Under the pieces are notes generated by a model. That model did no database searches. It was not told the DNA's origin and was given only the letters and a program-made list of their open reading frames with translations. The translations under genes were made by a program, and so were the position numbers. Shown in pieces: positions 1 through 63,720 of a stretch of DNA of 64,000 nucleotides (the stretch's first letter is position 1; each line of letters opens with the position of its first letter). The stretch lies in the NCBI RefSeq assembly GCF_040939455.1, contig NC_134108.1, positions 20,737,501 through 20,801,500 of the forward strand. Direction: 5' to 3'. The stretch is from Microcebus murinus. Lineage: Eukaryota; Chordata; Mammalia; Primates; Cheirogaleidae.

Positions 1-12925
<12,925 letters not shown>

Positions 12926-13220
12926 AGTGCTGCAGAGTGGCTGACGCTGCAGTTGCACCTACAACTCGGCAATGTCAGGTCTCTATCATTGTACCACTTG
13001 GAGAAAGCAAATGTGAAATTGGACAAGAGAAATCAAGTAATTTAGGCAAATCAGCCCTTTTTCTCTCTTTCACTCAAAATTTTTTTCCTAAATTACCTAC
13101 GTAACCATTTTAACTCTCCAGTGCACTCTTCCGTTAAAGTCTCTTCGCACTGATTTTGTTTCCATGTGTGACTCAGAGGTGGAAATTCTTTTTTGGTTTA
13201 GAATAGGTAGGAACTGGTGG
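12926..13220 (+). other. FUCA2: FUCA2 proximal 3' untranslated region
   Basis: Unique sequence directly after the stop codon. It contains no AATAAA or ATTAAA. The first ATTAAA downstream is at 13470 and the first AATAAA at 13754-13759, both inside a DNA transposon, so the transcript end probably lies in repeat sequence or uses a weak signal. The exact end cannot be read from the sequence. Confidence 0.6.
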
Positions 13221-13240
13221 TGGTATGAACTATATTGAGT

Positions 13241-13259
13241 CCCCCCCCCCCCCCCCCCC
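13241..13259. repeat. Poly-C run (19 C)
   Basis: An uninterrupted C homopolymer inside the left part of the LTR, expanded from the short C run that MLT LTRs usually carry. Length may be affected by sequencing error. Confidence 0.85.
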
Positions 13260-13300
13260 GCGAAATCTACGTTGAAGCCTTAACACTCAATGTGACTGTG

Positions 13301-14410
13301 CAGTAAAACATCATTTAATGACGGGGATATGTTCCGAGAAAAGTTTCACCGTGCGAACATCATGGAGTGCACTTACATAAACCTAGATGGCATAGCCTAC
13401 TCCACACCTAGGCGCTATGGTGTAGTCTGTTGCTGCTCCCAGGCTACAAACCTATGCAGCAGGTACTGTATTAAATACTGTAGGCAACTGTAACACCATG
13501 TTAAGTATTTGTGTATCTAAACATATCTAAGCATAGGAAAGGTACAGTAAAAATATGGTATAAAAGATAAAAAAAATGATTCACCTGTTTGGGGCACTTA
13601 CCATGAATGGAGCTTGAAAGCTGCTCTGTGTGAGTCAGTGAATGAGTGGTGACTGAATGTGAAGGCCCTAGGACATTATTGTACACTACTGTAGAATTTA
13701 TATACTGTATATTTAGGCTACACTAAATTTATAAAAAATTTTTTTTCTTCAATAATAAATTAACCTCAGTTTTAATTTTTTAAAATGTTTGACTCTTTTG
13801 TAATAATACTTAGCTTAAAATAATTCATTGTACAGCTGTGCAAAAATATTTTCTTTATTAAAGTATTTAAAAAATATGAAAAAGCTTATTTTATTTTTCA
13901 CTTTTACATACACACACACACACATGAGCCTAGGCCCACACAGGGTCAGGATCATCAATATCACTGTGTTCTACCTCCACATCTTGTCCCACTGGATGGT
14001 CTTCAGGGCGGCAACAACCATGGAGCTATAATCTTGTATGATAACATTGCCTTCTGCTGGAATACCCCTTGAAGGACCTGCCTGAGGCTGTTTTACAGTT
14101 AACTTTTTTTTTTTTAATAAGTAGGAGTGCATTCTAAAATGATAAATAGTATAGTAAATACGTAAACCATTTATTAAGCATTTGTACTATACGTAATTGT
14201 CTGTGCTAGGCTCATATGACTGGCAGCACAGTGGTTTACTTGCACCAGCATCACCACAAACACTTGAGGAATGTGCTGTGCTGTGACATTACGATGGCTA
14301 CAAATCACTAAGCAATAGGAATTTTTCAGTTCCGTTATAATCTCACGGGACCACCATCTTATATATGCGATCTGTCATTGACTGAAAAGTTGTAATGTAG
14401 CACATGACTA
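13301..14410 (+). mobile_element. Tigger-like (pogo/mariner class) DNA transposon, nested in the LTR
   Basis: Decayed terminal inverted repeats: CAGTAAAACATC... at the left and ...CACATGACTA at the right. The interior includes the antisense of a decayed transposase. Another copy of the same family lies at 57732-58516 in the opposite orientation, whose cleaner ends (CAGTCAGG, CATGACTG) support the boundaries here. Subfamily not assigned. Confidence 0.75.
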
Positions 14411-14727
14411 ATATTTGGAAATAGGGCCTTTAAAGAGGTAATTAAGGTTAAATGAGTTCATAAGGGTCGTGCCCTAATCCAACAGGACTGGTGTTCTTAT
14501 AAGCCAAAGAAGAGACACTAGGGATACAAAAACACAGAGGAAAAGCCACATAAAGACTGAGAAGGCATTATCTGCAAGTCAAGGAGCGAGATCACTGAAG
14601 AAATCAAATCTGCCAACACCTTGATCTTGGACTTTCAGCCTCCTGAACTTTTAGAAAATAAATTTCTGTTGCTTAAGCTACCCAGGTTGTGATTATTTGT
14701 TATGCTAGCCCTGGCGTATTAATATAG

Positions 14728-15363
14728 GTGGTATGTAATAAATTTGGCCTAATATGTATTTCAATGCTTCCAATAATTGTCTTTTAGTAAAAAAATTATT
14801 TTTCTCCCTCAATTATAAAACTGAGGTATATACACTGTAGATATTTTGAAGTATACAGAGATGCTCAAACATAAAAATTATTGTTTGGATCATCACTATT
14901 AATATTTTAGTACACATTCTTCCAGATTTTTTTTTTTTTTTTGAGTAGAAGGTGTGAAATTGTAGGCATGGGTCTATTTTTGTAGATGGGATAATTTGAG
15001 GTACAACTTAAATCATAAATTTGCTTGTCGTATTTGCCTTCAAACAAATTGAAGTTGAAAACCTAGTTGAAAATTAGGAAGTCTGCTCAGATCTTCCTTG
15101 AGAATGAAGCAAAAATAATACTGATTGTGATGACATTTAAAGAAAAACTGATTAAAGAACTCTCTTCCACAAAAGGTGTTTAATACAGCCCTATCTTTAT
15201 TTGAAGTGATACAGATTACATTTTGTCACATTAATTAAATGTAGACATCTGTTTCCCAAAAGCTTTCAAATAGTGAAATAAGACACTATTCATTATATAT
15301 ATATAATATATACATTATATTCACTATATATACCTAAAATCATGCCAACATTAAAAAACTTTT
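14728..15363. other. Intergenic, no gene seen
   Basis: AT-rich spacer between FUCA2 and PEX3. It has a T run at 14926-14942 and an (AT)n patch at 15292-15330; nothing else recognised. Confidence 0.6.
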
Positions 15364-16907
<1,544 letters not shown>

Positions 16908-17346
16908 GTGGGTTGAATAGTGTTCCCCAACAATATATGTCCACCTGGAACCTCAGAATGTATTCTTACACGGAAATAGAGCCTTTGCATATGTAATTAA
17001 GGTATGTATTCAGATAAGCTCATATTGGACGCAAGTGGGTCCTGAATCTACTGAGAATATCCTTGAGAAAGAAGAGGACACAGAGACACACAGAGAGGAA
17101 GGCCATGTGAAGACTAGGTAGAGATTGGAGTTATGTTGCCATAAGCCAAGGAATGCCTGGGGCCACCAGAAACTGGAAAAGGCACGGGAAGACTGGAAGG
17201 ATCTTCCCTAGAATCTGCAGAGGGAGCATGGTCCTGCTGCTGACACCTTGATTCTAGAGTTCTTGCCACAGAACTGTGAGAATAAATTTCTGTTGTTTTA
17301 AGCCACTCAGTGGTGATCTGTTACAGCAGCTCTAGGAAAATAATAC
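16908..17346 (+). mobile_element. MaLR/ERVL-type solo LTR
   Basis: Begins GTGGGTTGAATAGTGTTCCC and ends with AATAAATTTCTGTTGTTTTA, CCACTCAG and TAATACAG, the layout of mammalian MLT-like LTRs. The related copy at 51181-51547 has the same order of blocks. No internal viral sequence is present. Confidence 0.8.
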
Positions 17347-18660
17347 AGTTACCAAATTGATTATGCCAGTTGAACTTTTTATAGTGATTACATAAGCCAA
17401 TGACATGAATGTAAAGACTTGTAGTTTCTATGAAAGTCAAGTTGAATTCTTCGGAAAGACTAGGTAACAGTGGGTTTCCTTTAAAAATTAAAAGTGTGGG
17501 GAAAACAGTTCTAAAAGATTGTGAAGAAATACAGTAAAAATCTACAAGAATTGTGCACCTCTGGTTCACACCTATGTAATGTAACGTATGTGATTTGTAC
17601 AAGAAAGATAATCAGAAAACACCTACCAGTGGGCTTATACTGGAAGGCAGCTATGCTAACCACTGTACCACCAACATCCCAGCTCAGCAGACCTATACTG
17701 AAAAGTCAGAAAAAAACCTGGGTCCTATAGCAAATGGCAAATAAAGAATATTTATATTTTAAAATGTCTAAGAAAATGATATATATATGTATATATAATG
17801 ATACCCTGCTTTAAATGACCCTGGATTAACCAAACAACTAAGAGTTTTAGATGACAGGGCTCTTGCTGTACTTCTAGAAGGCCAATTTGTTATGTCTAAG
17901 GCCACTTAACTTTAAATACATATGGTTTTTACTCTGTCATCTCTTCAATTGCCACAGCTCTAGAGATGCAGATAATTCAGGGTGAAAATTTTTAGCTGAT
18001 CAAATTTCTGTCCTTATAAGACCACCTGTTGAGTTTCAGATTTTCCCTGGATGAAATCCTGGGTTAATATTGCTGGAAGAGATGCATGCCCATTATACAC
18101 ACATTCCCTAATTTTCCAAAAATGCAATTTTTCCTTCACCCTATTAGAAATGATAATATCATCATATTCTGTCAAATTTTGAAGAGAAGCATTTGCCCTT
18201 CTCTCCACTTTTACCTTTTTTTAATTGTAGACATGGACTCCCTAGCAGTTGGCAGGCCTTAGAAGAGAGTTCACAATTCATTTTCTACCTTTTACCAGTC
18301 AGCTTTACCAGTTATGTTGGAGGAACATAAAATGATGCTACTGAAAATATTCTGTATTACTGAAAAATATATCTAATATACTAATGATACATAATGATTC
18401 ATTTATTTTTACCCTAATTACCCTTCTAAATGCAGAACTATAGATTTACTACAACAGACAATGAGTTACTTCTTTTTCAGAAAGTAATGCTATTTATTTT
18501 TTTATAAATGAACAAGTTAAAAGAAAGTACCAAGTATACTATCAGTTAAAATGAAACTTGAAAACTAGCAGGTTCTCTCTTCAAAAATAATAGCAAAAAT
18601 GCTATGGGACATGTAAATTAATCGCTGAAAAGTATTAACTCAACAAAACCATATTTTACT
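17347..18660. other. Intergenic, no gene seen
   Basis: Unique AT-rich sequence. The frames at 17321-17602 and 18014-18208 (minus) show no family features. It may include part of a longer PEX3 3' untranslated region. Confidence 0.5.
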
Positions 18661-18667
18661 AAAATAG

Positions 18668-19432
18668 TTTATTGCAATAAGATATTCACTGTACTCAAAA
18701 TCAATACAAAGTTATTAAAATTATTTACATACAAATGAATAAAACTATATAATTAATAACAGATGTGAGTAAACATTTTTAGCCTCTAAATCAACATGTA
18801 ACTTTCTAAGGCTCGTTAATAAAGCCTTAGAAAATATAGCAAAGAAATAGTAAAGAAAAAATAGCTGATCATAGGTGTTACAATCCACTGATTTCTGTAA
18901 GAAGAAAAGTCGTCCATGAAGGTATATTTGAGACAAATAATTTATTCCTTTGAAGGGCAGCCAGAGAAAAGTCTGAATCACTTCTGTTTATGGCAGTCCA
19001 GGAAACAGTATGATTAGTTAAATAGGGTATTTTCCGAACTTCACATATTCTATACCTACTTCCCCAACAGATTTTTCCTCAATATTAATGTCAAAGTACA
19101 CTGCATTTCATAATATATAAATTAAAAAGTATCTACATTAGTTTTTAGTCAGTTTGGAAACAATGTCCATGGGGGAACCTACTACTGACAATTCTGATAT
19201 TTGCATGTGTGTTCACTTAGATATGCCCAAAAAACTGGTCTGTTGAATTTAAAAAAATATATTAAGATGCCAAATGAATCTATTTCATTATGAAATGAAA
19301 ACTTTGATTAAGAATATATTTTTATTAGGCATTTTGGTAACAAATTATTACTCTAGGTATAGCTGATTTATTCAGTGTGTTTTTTTTTTTTAAAGCAAAT
19401 GAATCCCACTGTGGTTTTTCTTGAAGGAAAAA
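18668..19432 (-). other. PEX3: Probable PEX3 3' untranslated region
   Basis: Sequence downstream of the PEX3 stop on the minus strand. Candidate polyadenylation signals (TTTATT on the plus strand) lie at 18668-18673, 18941-18946 and 19321-19326. The most distal gives a UTR of about 765 nt, plausible for this gene, but the true site cannot be chosen by eye. Confidence 0.45.
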
Positions 19433-57240
<37,808 letters not shown>

Positions 57241-57731
57241 TTCTCACTATGGCTCTGGGGGAAGGAAGGCAAGGAAGTAAGGAAATTATTTGTTTCATTG
57301 GTATGGAGTATGCTCCAAACTTAGCGATTCAGACGCTTGCTGATATGTGCTTCCTCCCTTTCCTTCCTGTGGTCACACACTCTCAAATCCACAAAGTCAC
57401 ATTATGTGTTTTTGGCTTCTTGAACATATCTATTATAGTAGAAGAAAGGAAGCTGAGAATGTTTCTGGTAGAGAGCAGTATGAAAACAAGCTCCTGTGCT
57501 ATCAGCGTCTATTATTCATTCATTCATTTATTCTGCTTCCCTCTGTCCTTTTACTTCTTTCCTTCCTTCCCTCCCTCAGGACTGCTCATTAAGGAGGGCT
57601 CTTATCAGATTTGTGTAGGGATAAAAGTATGGGATCTATATGTATTAATGTATGATTATACATACTATAGATACATTTATACATTTATATGTAAATGTGT
57701 ATATGTATTTACATATATAAATGTATACACA

Positions 57732-58516
57732 CAGTCAGGCCTCGCAAAAACCAGGTCAACAAGGACCACATATACAGCTGTGGTCCTCTCGTATAATGGA
57801 GCTGAAAAATTCCTATTGTCTAGTGATGTGTAGTCATCCTAACATCGCAGTGGAATGACTTAATTTTCTCTAAGCCTTAGTTTGTCTATAATTTTTTTTT
57901 TTTCTTAAGAGACAAGGGCACGCTTTGTTGCCCAGGCTGTAGTGCAGTGGCTGGATAAACAGCACACTGCAGCCTCAAATTCCTGAGGCCATCCTTCCGA
58001 CTCAGCCTCCTGAGTGGCTGGCACTACAGGTGTGAGCAGCAACCACACCTGGCAATTTTTAAAATACATTCAGTGTAGCCCAAATGTACAGTGTTTATTA
58101 AGTCTACAGTAGTGTGCAGGAATGTCCTAGGCCTTCACATTCACTCACTACCCACTGGCTTACCTAGAGCTTCCAGTCCTATTGTAAGTGACCATCTATT
58201 GTAAGTGACCTATACAGGTGTAGCATTTTTTCTTTTATGCATATTTTTACACTACCTTTTCTATGTTAGATATGTTTAGATACACAAATGCTTACCATTG
58301 TGTTACAGTTGCCTGCAGTGTTCAATACAGTAACATACTGTACAAATTTGTAGCCTGTACAATAGGCTACTCTATACCATCTAGCCTAGGTGTGTGGTAG
58401 GCTAGACCATCTAGGTTTGTGTAAGTACCTTCTATGATGTTCACACAGTGATGACAAAAATCACCTAACTATGCATTTCGCAAAATGTATCCCTGTGGTT
58501 ATGTTACACATGACTG
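57732..58516 (-). mobile_element. Tigger-like DNA transposon, internally deleted, with an Alu inserted
   Basis: Terminal inverted repeats CAGTCAGG at the left and CATGACTG at the right. Left part AATGGAGCTGAAAAATTCCT and right part TAGCCTAGGTGTGTGG match the reverse of the copy at 13301-14410. The Alu at 57888-58060 replaces or interrupts the middle. Confidence 0.75.
57888..58060 (-). mobile_element. Alu fragment, minus orientation
   Basis: T run, GCCCAGGCTGTAGTGCAGTG to GGTGTGAGCAGCAACCACAC; about one monomer, nested in the DNA transposon. Confidence 0.75.
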
Positions 58517-59754
58517 CATGTGTATACATATATGCACACACGTATAAATATATACGAAATACCCTTCAATTTGTCATTTCTCTGGTACTTCTGTAAAAAT
58601 AAAAAACTTTTTCATACATGTTTTTGATTATATTTTTCTATCCTTAATGGCCTCTGGTCTCCTATAGTTAATTAATTCAATAATATTGATTCATTCATTT
58701 ATTCCACAAATGTTTATTGCATGTACTGTTCTTGGCGTTGGGAATTCAACACTGATTTTGCTGTATTCTGCTCTGTTCTTCTACTATATAAACTCTCACA
58801 TTATTTCCCTTGCATTCATTCACCATTATAGCCAAATATTTTTCAGTTTCTTATGTAAGCCATGACACATTAGAACATCTATTCATTGTTTCTGTTACTT
58901 ACATAATGTTTTCTTAAACTTGCTTCTCATACTTTTTTTGAAGTGACCCACAGTAAAAAAGTCTATTTTATATTACAATCCAGGAAATACACGTATAATT
59001 TAAACAAGTTTCACTAAATAGTACATACCCTTTCTTTCTATGGTATTTAAGTTTTTACTACATTTAAAAAAATGCTGGTCATGACTCATTAACTTGATAT
59101 AATGACCCATTCTTTAAGCCCACTTCTAAATTTATTTTTCCCATTAAACTTACAGGGTGCATAACCTGCTATCTGATACTTTAAAAAATATATTCACAGA
59201 TGCATTTAAAAATTAATTTGTAATTTGTATGTAATAATATGGATTTATTAGTCCTGAACTCTTTTATGTTACTAAATTCTCCAAGTTGGAGACAGGAGTT
59301 TTTATGTGATATCAAAATTTTATTCTCCCTTCCTCAAATCATTTCAATAACATTCATATCATTTGCTAGGTAGTTTCTTAACAGTGATGATGATAACATA
59401 ATAATGATGCTTGAAGGCTAAAATATAGAATAAGTTGCAGTTGTATCCTTCGATGGGTGAGAGATCTAGAGGACAGGGGATGCTTGAATGTTGGGAAGTC
59501 AGAATTTGTGGTCTCTTCCATTTATTTTCATGAGCTCTCTTGAAAGTATTCACGTGTGGAGCTTACTTAGATGAAATTTTCAGAGCTGATATAATTGTTT
59601 CAAAAATAGCTATGTTTAGTCATTCATTGAGCTTTTCATTTTGGGTATCAGAACTGTGTTTTCTTTCCATACTTTTATATTTCGGATCTTTATTTTCCTT
59701 TAAGCGTCTTGTGGTCCTAATATCTTTGAGCATTCATTCACCCACCTCTGCACT

Positions 59755-59860
59755 ATTTTCTTTCTTTTTTTTCTTTCCTTCCTTTCTCATTCCTTTCTTC
59801 CTTCCTTCCTTTCTTCTTATTTCTCTCTTTCTATCCCCCCTTCCTTTCTGCCTTCATTTT
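59755..59860. repeat. Polypyrimidine (CTTT/CTTC)n tract
   Basis: About 105 bp almost purely C and T on the plus strand, just before an Alu in ADAT2 intron 1. Such tracts can form triplex DNA. Confidence 0.85.
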
Positions 59861-59863
59861 TTT

Positions 59864-60146
59864 TTCCTTTTGAGATGGGATCTTGCTCTGTCACTCAGGC
59901 TAGAGTGCAGTGGTTTGATCACAGTTCACTGCAGCCTCCAGCTCCTGGGCTCAAGTGATCCTCCTGCCTCAGTTTCCTGAGTAGCTGGGGTTACAGGCAC
60001 ACACCACCACACCTGGCTAATTTTTAAATTTTTTGTAAAGACAGGGTCTTGCTATGTTGATCTCTAACTCCTGGCCTCAAGCAGTCCTCCTACCTGGGCA
60101 TCCCAAAATGCTGAGATTGTAGGTGTGAGTCACCCACCTGGCCAGC
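59864..60146 (-). mobile_element. Alu, minus orientation
   Basis: GAGATGGGATCTTGCTCTGT to GTGAGTCACCCACCTGGCC. Old, both monomers present. Confidence 0.9.
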
Positions 60147-60169
60147 ACTATTTTCTATGTAACCTTCTA

Positions 60170-60310
60170 GACTAAACACTTTAAGTCAATTTACTACCTT
60201 TTAGAGTGACCTTGGACAAATCCTTTCACCCCTAGGGCTTTGCTTTCTACTCTATAAAATGAGGTGGTAGAACTCCAAAGAGTTTCTATGATTCCTCTGA
60301 CCTTGACATT
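60170..60310 (+). mobile_element. MIR element (partial)
   Basis: GACCTTGGACAAATCCTTTC then ACTCTATAAAATGAGGTGGT, the MIR core. Confidence 0.65.
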
Positions 60311-60330
60311 TTTGTCTCTCTCTCTTTTTT

Positions 60331-60650
60331 TTTTTTAATTTCAGGGTATTATGAAGGTACAAACATTTTGGTTACATTTTAAGTCTTTGCCTCTCCCTAG
60401 CAGAGTTAGAGGCATGCCCTTCCCCTCTATAGTGCGCTTAATTGGATTATAAACACCTAGGGGTGTGATTGCATAGTTTTCCCCCTCCTGCACAGGGTTT
60501 AGGAGTCCCTTACTTTGCAGCTGCTTTTTTGGTTTTAGCCTATACATGTTTCTTCTAGGCCTTTTAAGGGAAGGGAAAAAAGAGCTTGCCATGAATCTTG
60601 TGCTTTGTTCAACCATCACCCACTCCCCCAAAGAAACTTCGAATCTTAAT
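60331..60650 (-). mobile_element. L1 3' end, minus orientation
   Basis: T run then TTTCAGGGTATTATGAAGGT and ACAAACATTTTGGTTACATT, the reverse of the L1 3' terminus seen at 31480-31640. The frame 60341-60631 (minus) is in this noncoding part. Confidence 0.6.
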
Positions 60651-61119
60651 TACTTGGAAGAATTCTTCTTAGAAGAGTTTAAGATTAGATCAAAAGTGTA
60701 ACTAGTATCAAATCTGGAAGGAACAAGTTAATCTGATTAATTTGTACTAAAATTTGAAAGTGAAATGTCCAGTATTGTACATAATAAGTAAGATACTAAC
60801 ATCCTCATAGCATATATACAGAGTAGACATAGTATTTAAATGGCCAATACAAATAACTAGAATGGCTGGCTATGATGGGGCCAGGCAGGTGAACACAGCC
60901 AAATCTTGAAATTTGGGGGTCTCCATTTGTTTATGTTTAAAATAAAGAGGTTGCACTAGAAAATTTCTATCCTGTTTTTTGCCTTTAATTAAACAAATAA
61001 GCCTGGGTTATAAAAAGAAAGGAAAATAGTTCTTTAGAAAACTTAAAATATAATTTATTAAAACTGTCATCTAAAGTTAATCAGATTATGCAAAAATAGT
61101 ACAACCCTTCCAGTCTAAC

Positions 61120-62400
61120 AGGTACAACATTTTTGGAAGACAACGCAGCATAATATAATTAACAGTCACAAAAAAGGTTTGCATCATTTGACCCAGTAAT
61201 ATGATTACTTGTGGAAATAGTTTAGGAAGATAGAAAACAATTATTTTCATTTCAATGTTGCATGTAACAGTGAAAACCAGGAAGCATTACAAACTTTCAA
61301 GTATGGAAAATGGTTAGTTGAATTGTGGTATATTATTGTATTAAATAATATGCTGTTATTAAAATCATTATGGATATTAGGAATAAACATAATATTAAAG
61401 TTCACACACAGTTAAATAAACAGAATACAAATTATTTTATACTTAAATATGTAAGTGTAGAGGTTAGCTATGTTCAGATGGCTACTAACTAGCAAACTAA
61501 CCTTGACAAGTTCTTAATCTTTCGGTCTCAGTGTCCTCTCTGTAAAATGGGAATGTGATTTCTATCTCACAGAGTTGTGTAGATTAATAGAGATAATGTT
61601 TGTAAAGCATTTAACATAGTTTGCTCAGTAAATAGAAGCTGTTATTTTTATCAAGTGAACTAAGACCAGAGGAGAACATACGATGATTAGTTAAAATGGT
61701 AAAGTTGTGGGTGATTTTAAAGAAATCTATCAATGTATTTTTGTAGTAAAAATCTAACTGAAAAAATAGGATTAAAGAGTAAAGGCAAATAAAACAATAA
61801 TAAAACCATAAGAGAATCAGAAATAAATAAATGTTAATATTTATATAATCTTGGACTAGAGAAGGACTCTTTATACCACCAAAGGCAGAAAACATAGAAG
61901 AAAAATTGATAGGTTATCATTATATAAACATTGAAAACATCTGTATGTTTAAAAAGATAAGATACAAAGTAACAAAGCAAATGACAAAGGAAGAAAATAT
62001 TTGCAACATACATACATATAAAGGACAGATTTAAGAACCTTAATATATAATTGATATATTTATATAAAATATAAGTACTTTCCAAGGTGAAAGAGAACAT
62101 GTATACCCTAATACTGAAAAGGTTAAAGGATATGAACATAATTTTCTAAAAGAAAAAGCCCACAAGTGTGTAAGCAAATATGCAATTTCACTAGCAACAA
62201 AAGTTAAATTAAAAAGATACAATTTTTCACCTCTTAAATTGGCAATAGTGAAAAAAAATGTAATGCTTGGGGACAGTATGGGTGTATGTGAGGAGTTTGT
62301 TGGTTGACAGGTGCTGAACTGAGGGCAACCTTTCCATAGGGCAATTTGTCTATGTAGATATAAAAAGCCTTAAAACTGAGCTTAGTCTTGGACCCGGTAA
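61120..62400 (+). mobile_element. L1/HAL1-type fragments with a MIR between them
   Basis: 61120-61435 (TTGACCCAGTAATATGATTA) and 61940-62400 (GGATATGAACATAATTTTCT, TTTTTCACCTCTTAAATTGG) read as old L1/HAL1 in plus sense. 61440-61640 (CTCTCTGTAAAATGGGAATG) is a MIR. Confidence 0.6.
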
Positions 62401-62527
62401 TACCCTTTTTGTTTTTTTTCTAAAATGAAAATATTTTAATATTTTTTATTGTATAAGTAATTCATAGTCATAAGAAATTCAAACTATGAAAAAGAGTTAA
62501 CAAATTATACACAAATTACCTAAAAGT

Positions 62528-62680
62528 CTACAGGTGCGTGCCACCATGCTTGGCTATTATTAAAAATGTTTTAGAAACAGAGTCTTGCTGTGTTGCCCAG
62601 GCTGGTCTCAAACTCCTGGTCCTACTCCAGCCTCCCAAATATCTGGGATTATAGGTATGAGCCACTGCTCCCTGGTGCTA
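62528..62680 (-). mobile_element. Alu fragment, minus orientation
   Basis: GTGCGTGCCACCATGCTTGG to TATGAGCCACTGCTCCCTGG; the 5' half of an Alu in reverse. Confidence 0.75.
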
Positions 62681-62684
62681 GTTC

Positions 62685-63300
62685 ATTCCTTTTTATTGCT
62701 ACATTCCATTCCATAGTATAGATGTATCATAGTTTGTTTAGCTATTCATCCACTAAAGGACATTTGAGTTGTTTCTAGTTTTTGGCTTTTATGAATAAAA
62801 CTGCTATGAACATTTGTATACACAAACTTATGTACTGTGTGACCATAAGTTTTCATTTCTCAGGGATAAAGGCCCAAGAGTGCAATTGCTGGGTCATATA
62901 TTAAGCACATGTTTAGCTTTTTAAGAAAATGCCAAACTATTTTCCAGTGGGGTGTGCTATTTTACATTCCCACTAGCAAGGGGTCCGAATGATCCCATAT
63001 CTCCACAGCCTTGCCAGCATTTGGTGTTTATACTTTTCATTTTAGCCATGCTGATGATTGTGTGGTGGTATCTCATTGTGGTTTTAATTGGCATTTCTCT
63101 ACTGGCTAATGATATGAACATCTTTTCATGTACTTATTTGCTAACAATATCGTCTTCTTTTGTGAAATGTGTGTTCATATCATTTGCCCTTTTTCTAATG
63201 GGATTATTTTTTTGCTGTTGAGTTTTGAGAGTTCTTTATAGAGTGTAGATACTAGGGCTTTCCAGATACATGGTTTGCAAATATTTTCTTCCAGTTCCTC
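62685..63300 (-). mobile_element. L1M-type fragment, minus orientation
   Basis: GAGTGCAATTGCTGGGTCAT, CCAAACTATTTTCCAGTGGG and GTGGTGGTATCTCATTGTGG are reverse L1 ORF2/3' phrases. The frame 62952-63221 is within it. Confidence 0.85.
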
Positions 63301-63305
63301 TTTGT

Positions 63306-63720
63306 TGGGTATATTAGTGTCCCATGGCAGCTGTAACACATTATCACAAACTTGGTGACTTAAAACAGCACAGAAGTGTATTTTCATACAGTTCTGGAGG
63401 CCAGAAGTCCGAAATTAGTTTCAGCGAGCCAAAATCAAGGTCTTGTTAGAGCCATCTAGGGCCAAATTTCCTTTGGAGACTGTAGAGGGGAATTTGTTTC
63501 CCAGCCTTTTCCAGCTTCTGAAGTGACATTCTGTAGCTCATGGCCCATTCCTCCGTCTTCAAAGCCAGCAGTGTGGCATCTTCCAGTCTCTCTCTTTGCT
63601 TCTTCCATCATCACGTTGCCTCCTGCCTTCTGTGTCAAATCTCTCTCTTACGAGGACATTTATAATTATAGGGTCTGCTTGGATAATCTTGGATAATCCC
63701 CTCATCTCAAGATCCTCAAC
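63306..63720 (-). mobile_element. MaLR/ERVL-type LTR, minus orientation
   Basis: GTCCCATGGCAGCTGTAACA, ACAGTTCTGGAGGCCAGAAG and TTCTTCCATCATCACGTTGC correspond to the reverse of the LTR family at 16908-17346. No viral coding sequence. Confidence 0.7.

Larger units (their letters stand above)
13221..14727 (+). mobile_element. MaLR-type (MLT1-like) solo LTR, split by a DNA transposon
   Basis: Left part 13221-13300 starts like an MLT LTR (TGGTATGAACTATATTGAGT, then a 19-C run 13241-13259, then CTACGTTGAAGCCTTAACAC). The right part resumes at 14411 (ATATTTGGAAATAGGGCC) and ends with the AATAAATTTCTGTTGCTTAA block. No viral coding sequence is present. Confidence 0.8.

Noticed and set aside
57249..57833. 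194-codon plus-strand open frame after ADAT2 exon 1
   Set aside because: It lies in intron 1 and runs through (AT)n and transposon sequence; low-complexity translation, no family motif, no splice logic.
59540..59980. 146-codon plus-strand open frame
   Set aside because: Made of a polypyrimidine tract (Ser/Phe/Leu-rich) joined to a reverse Alu; not coding.
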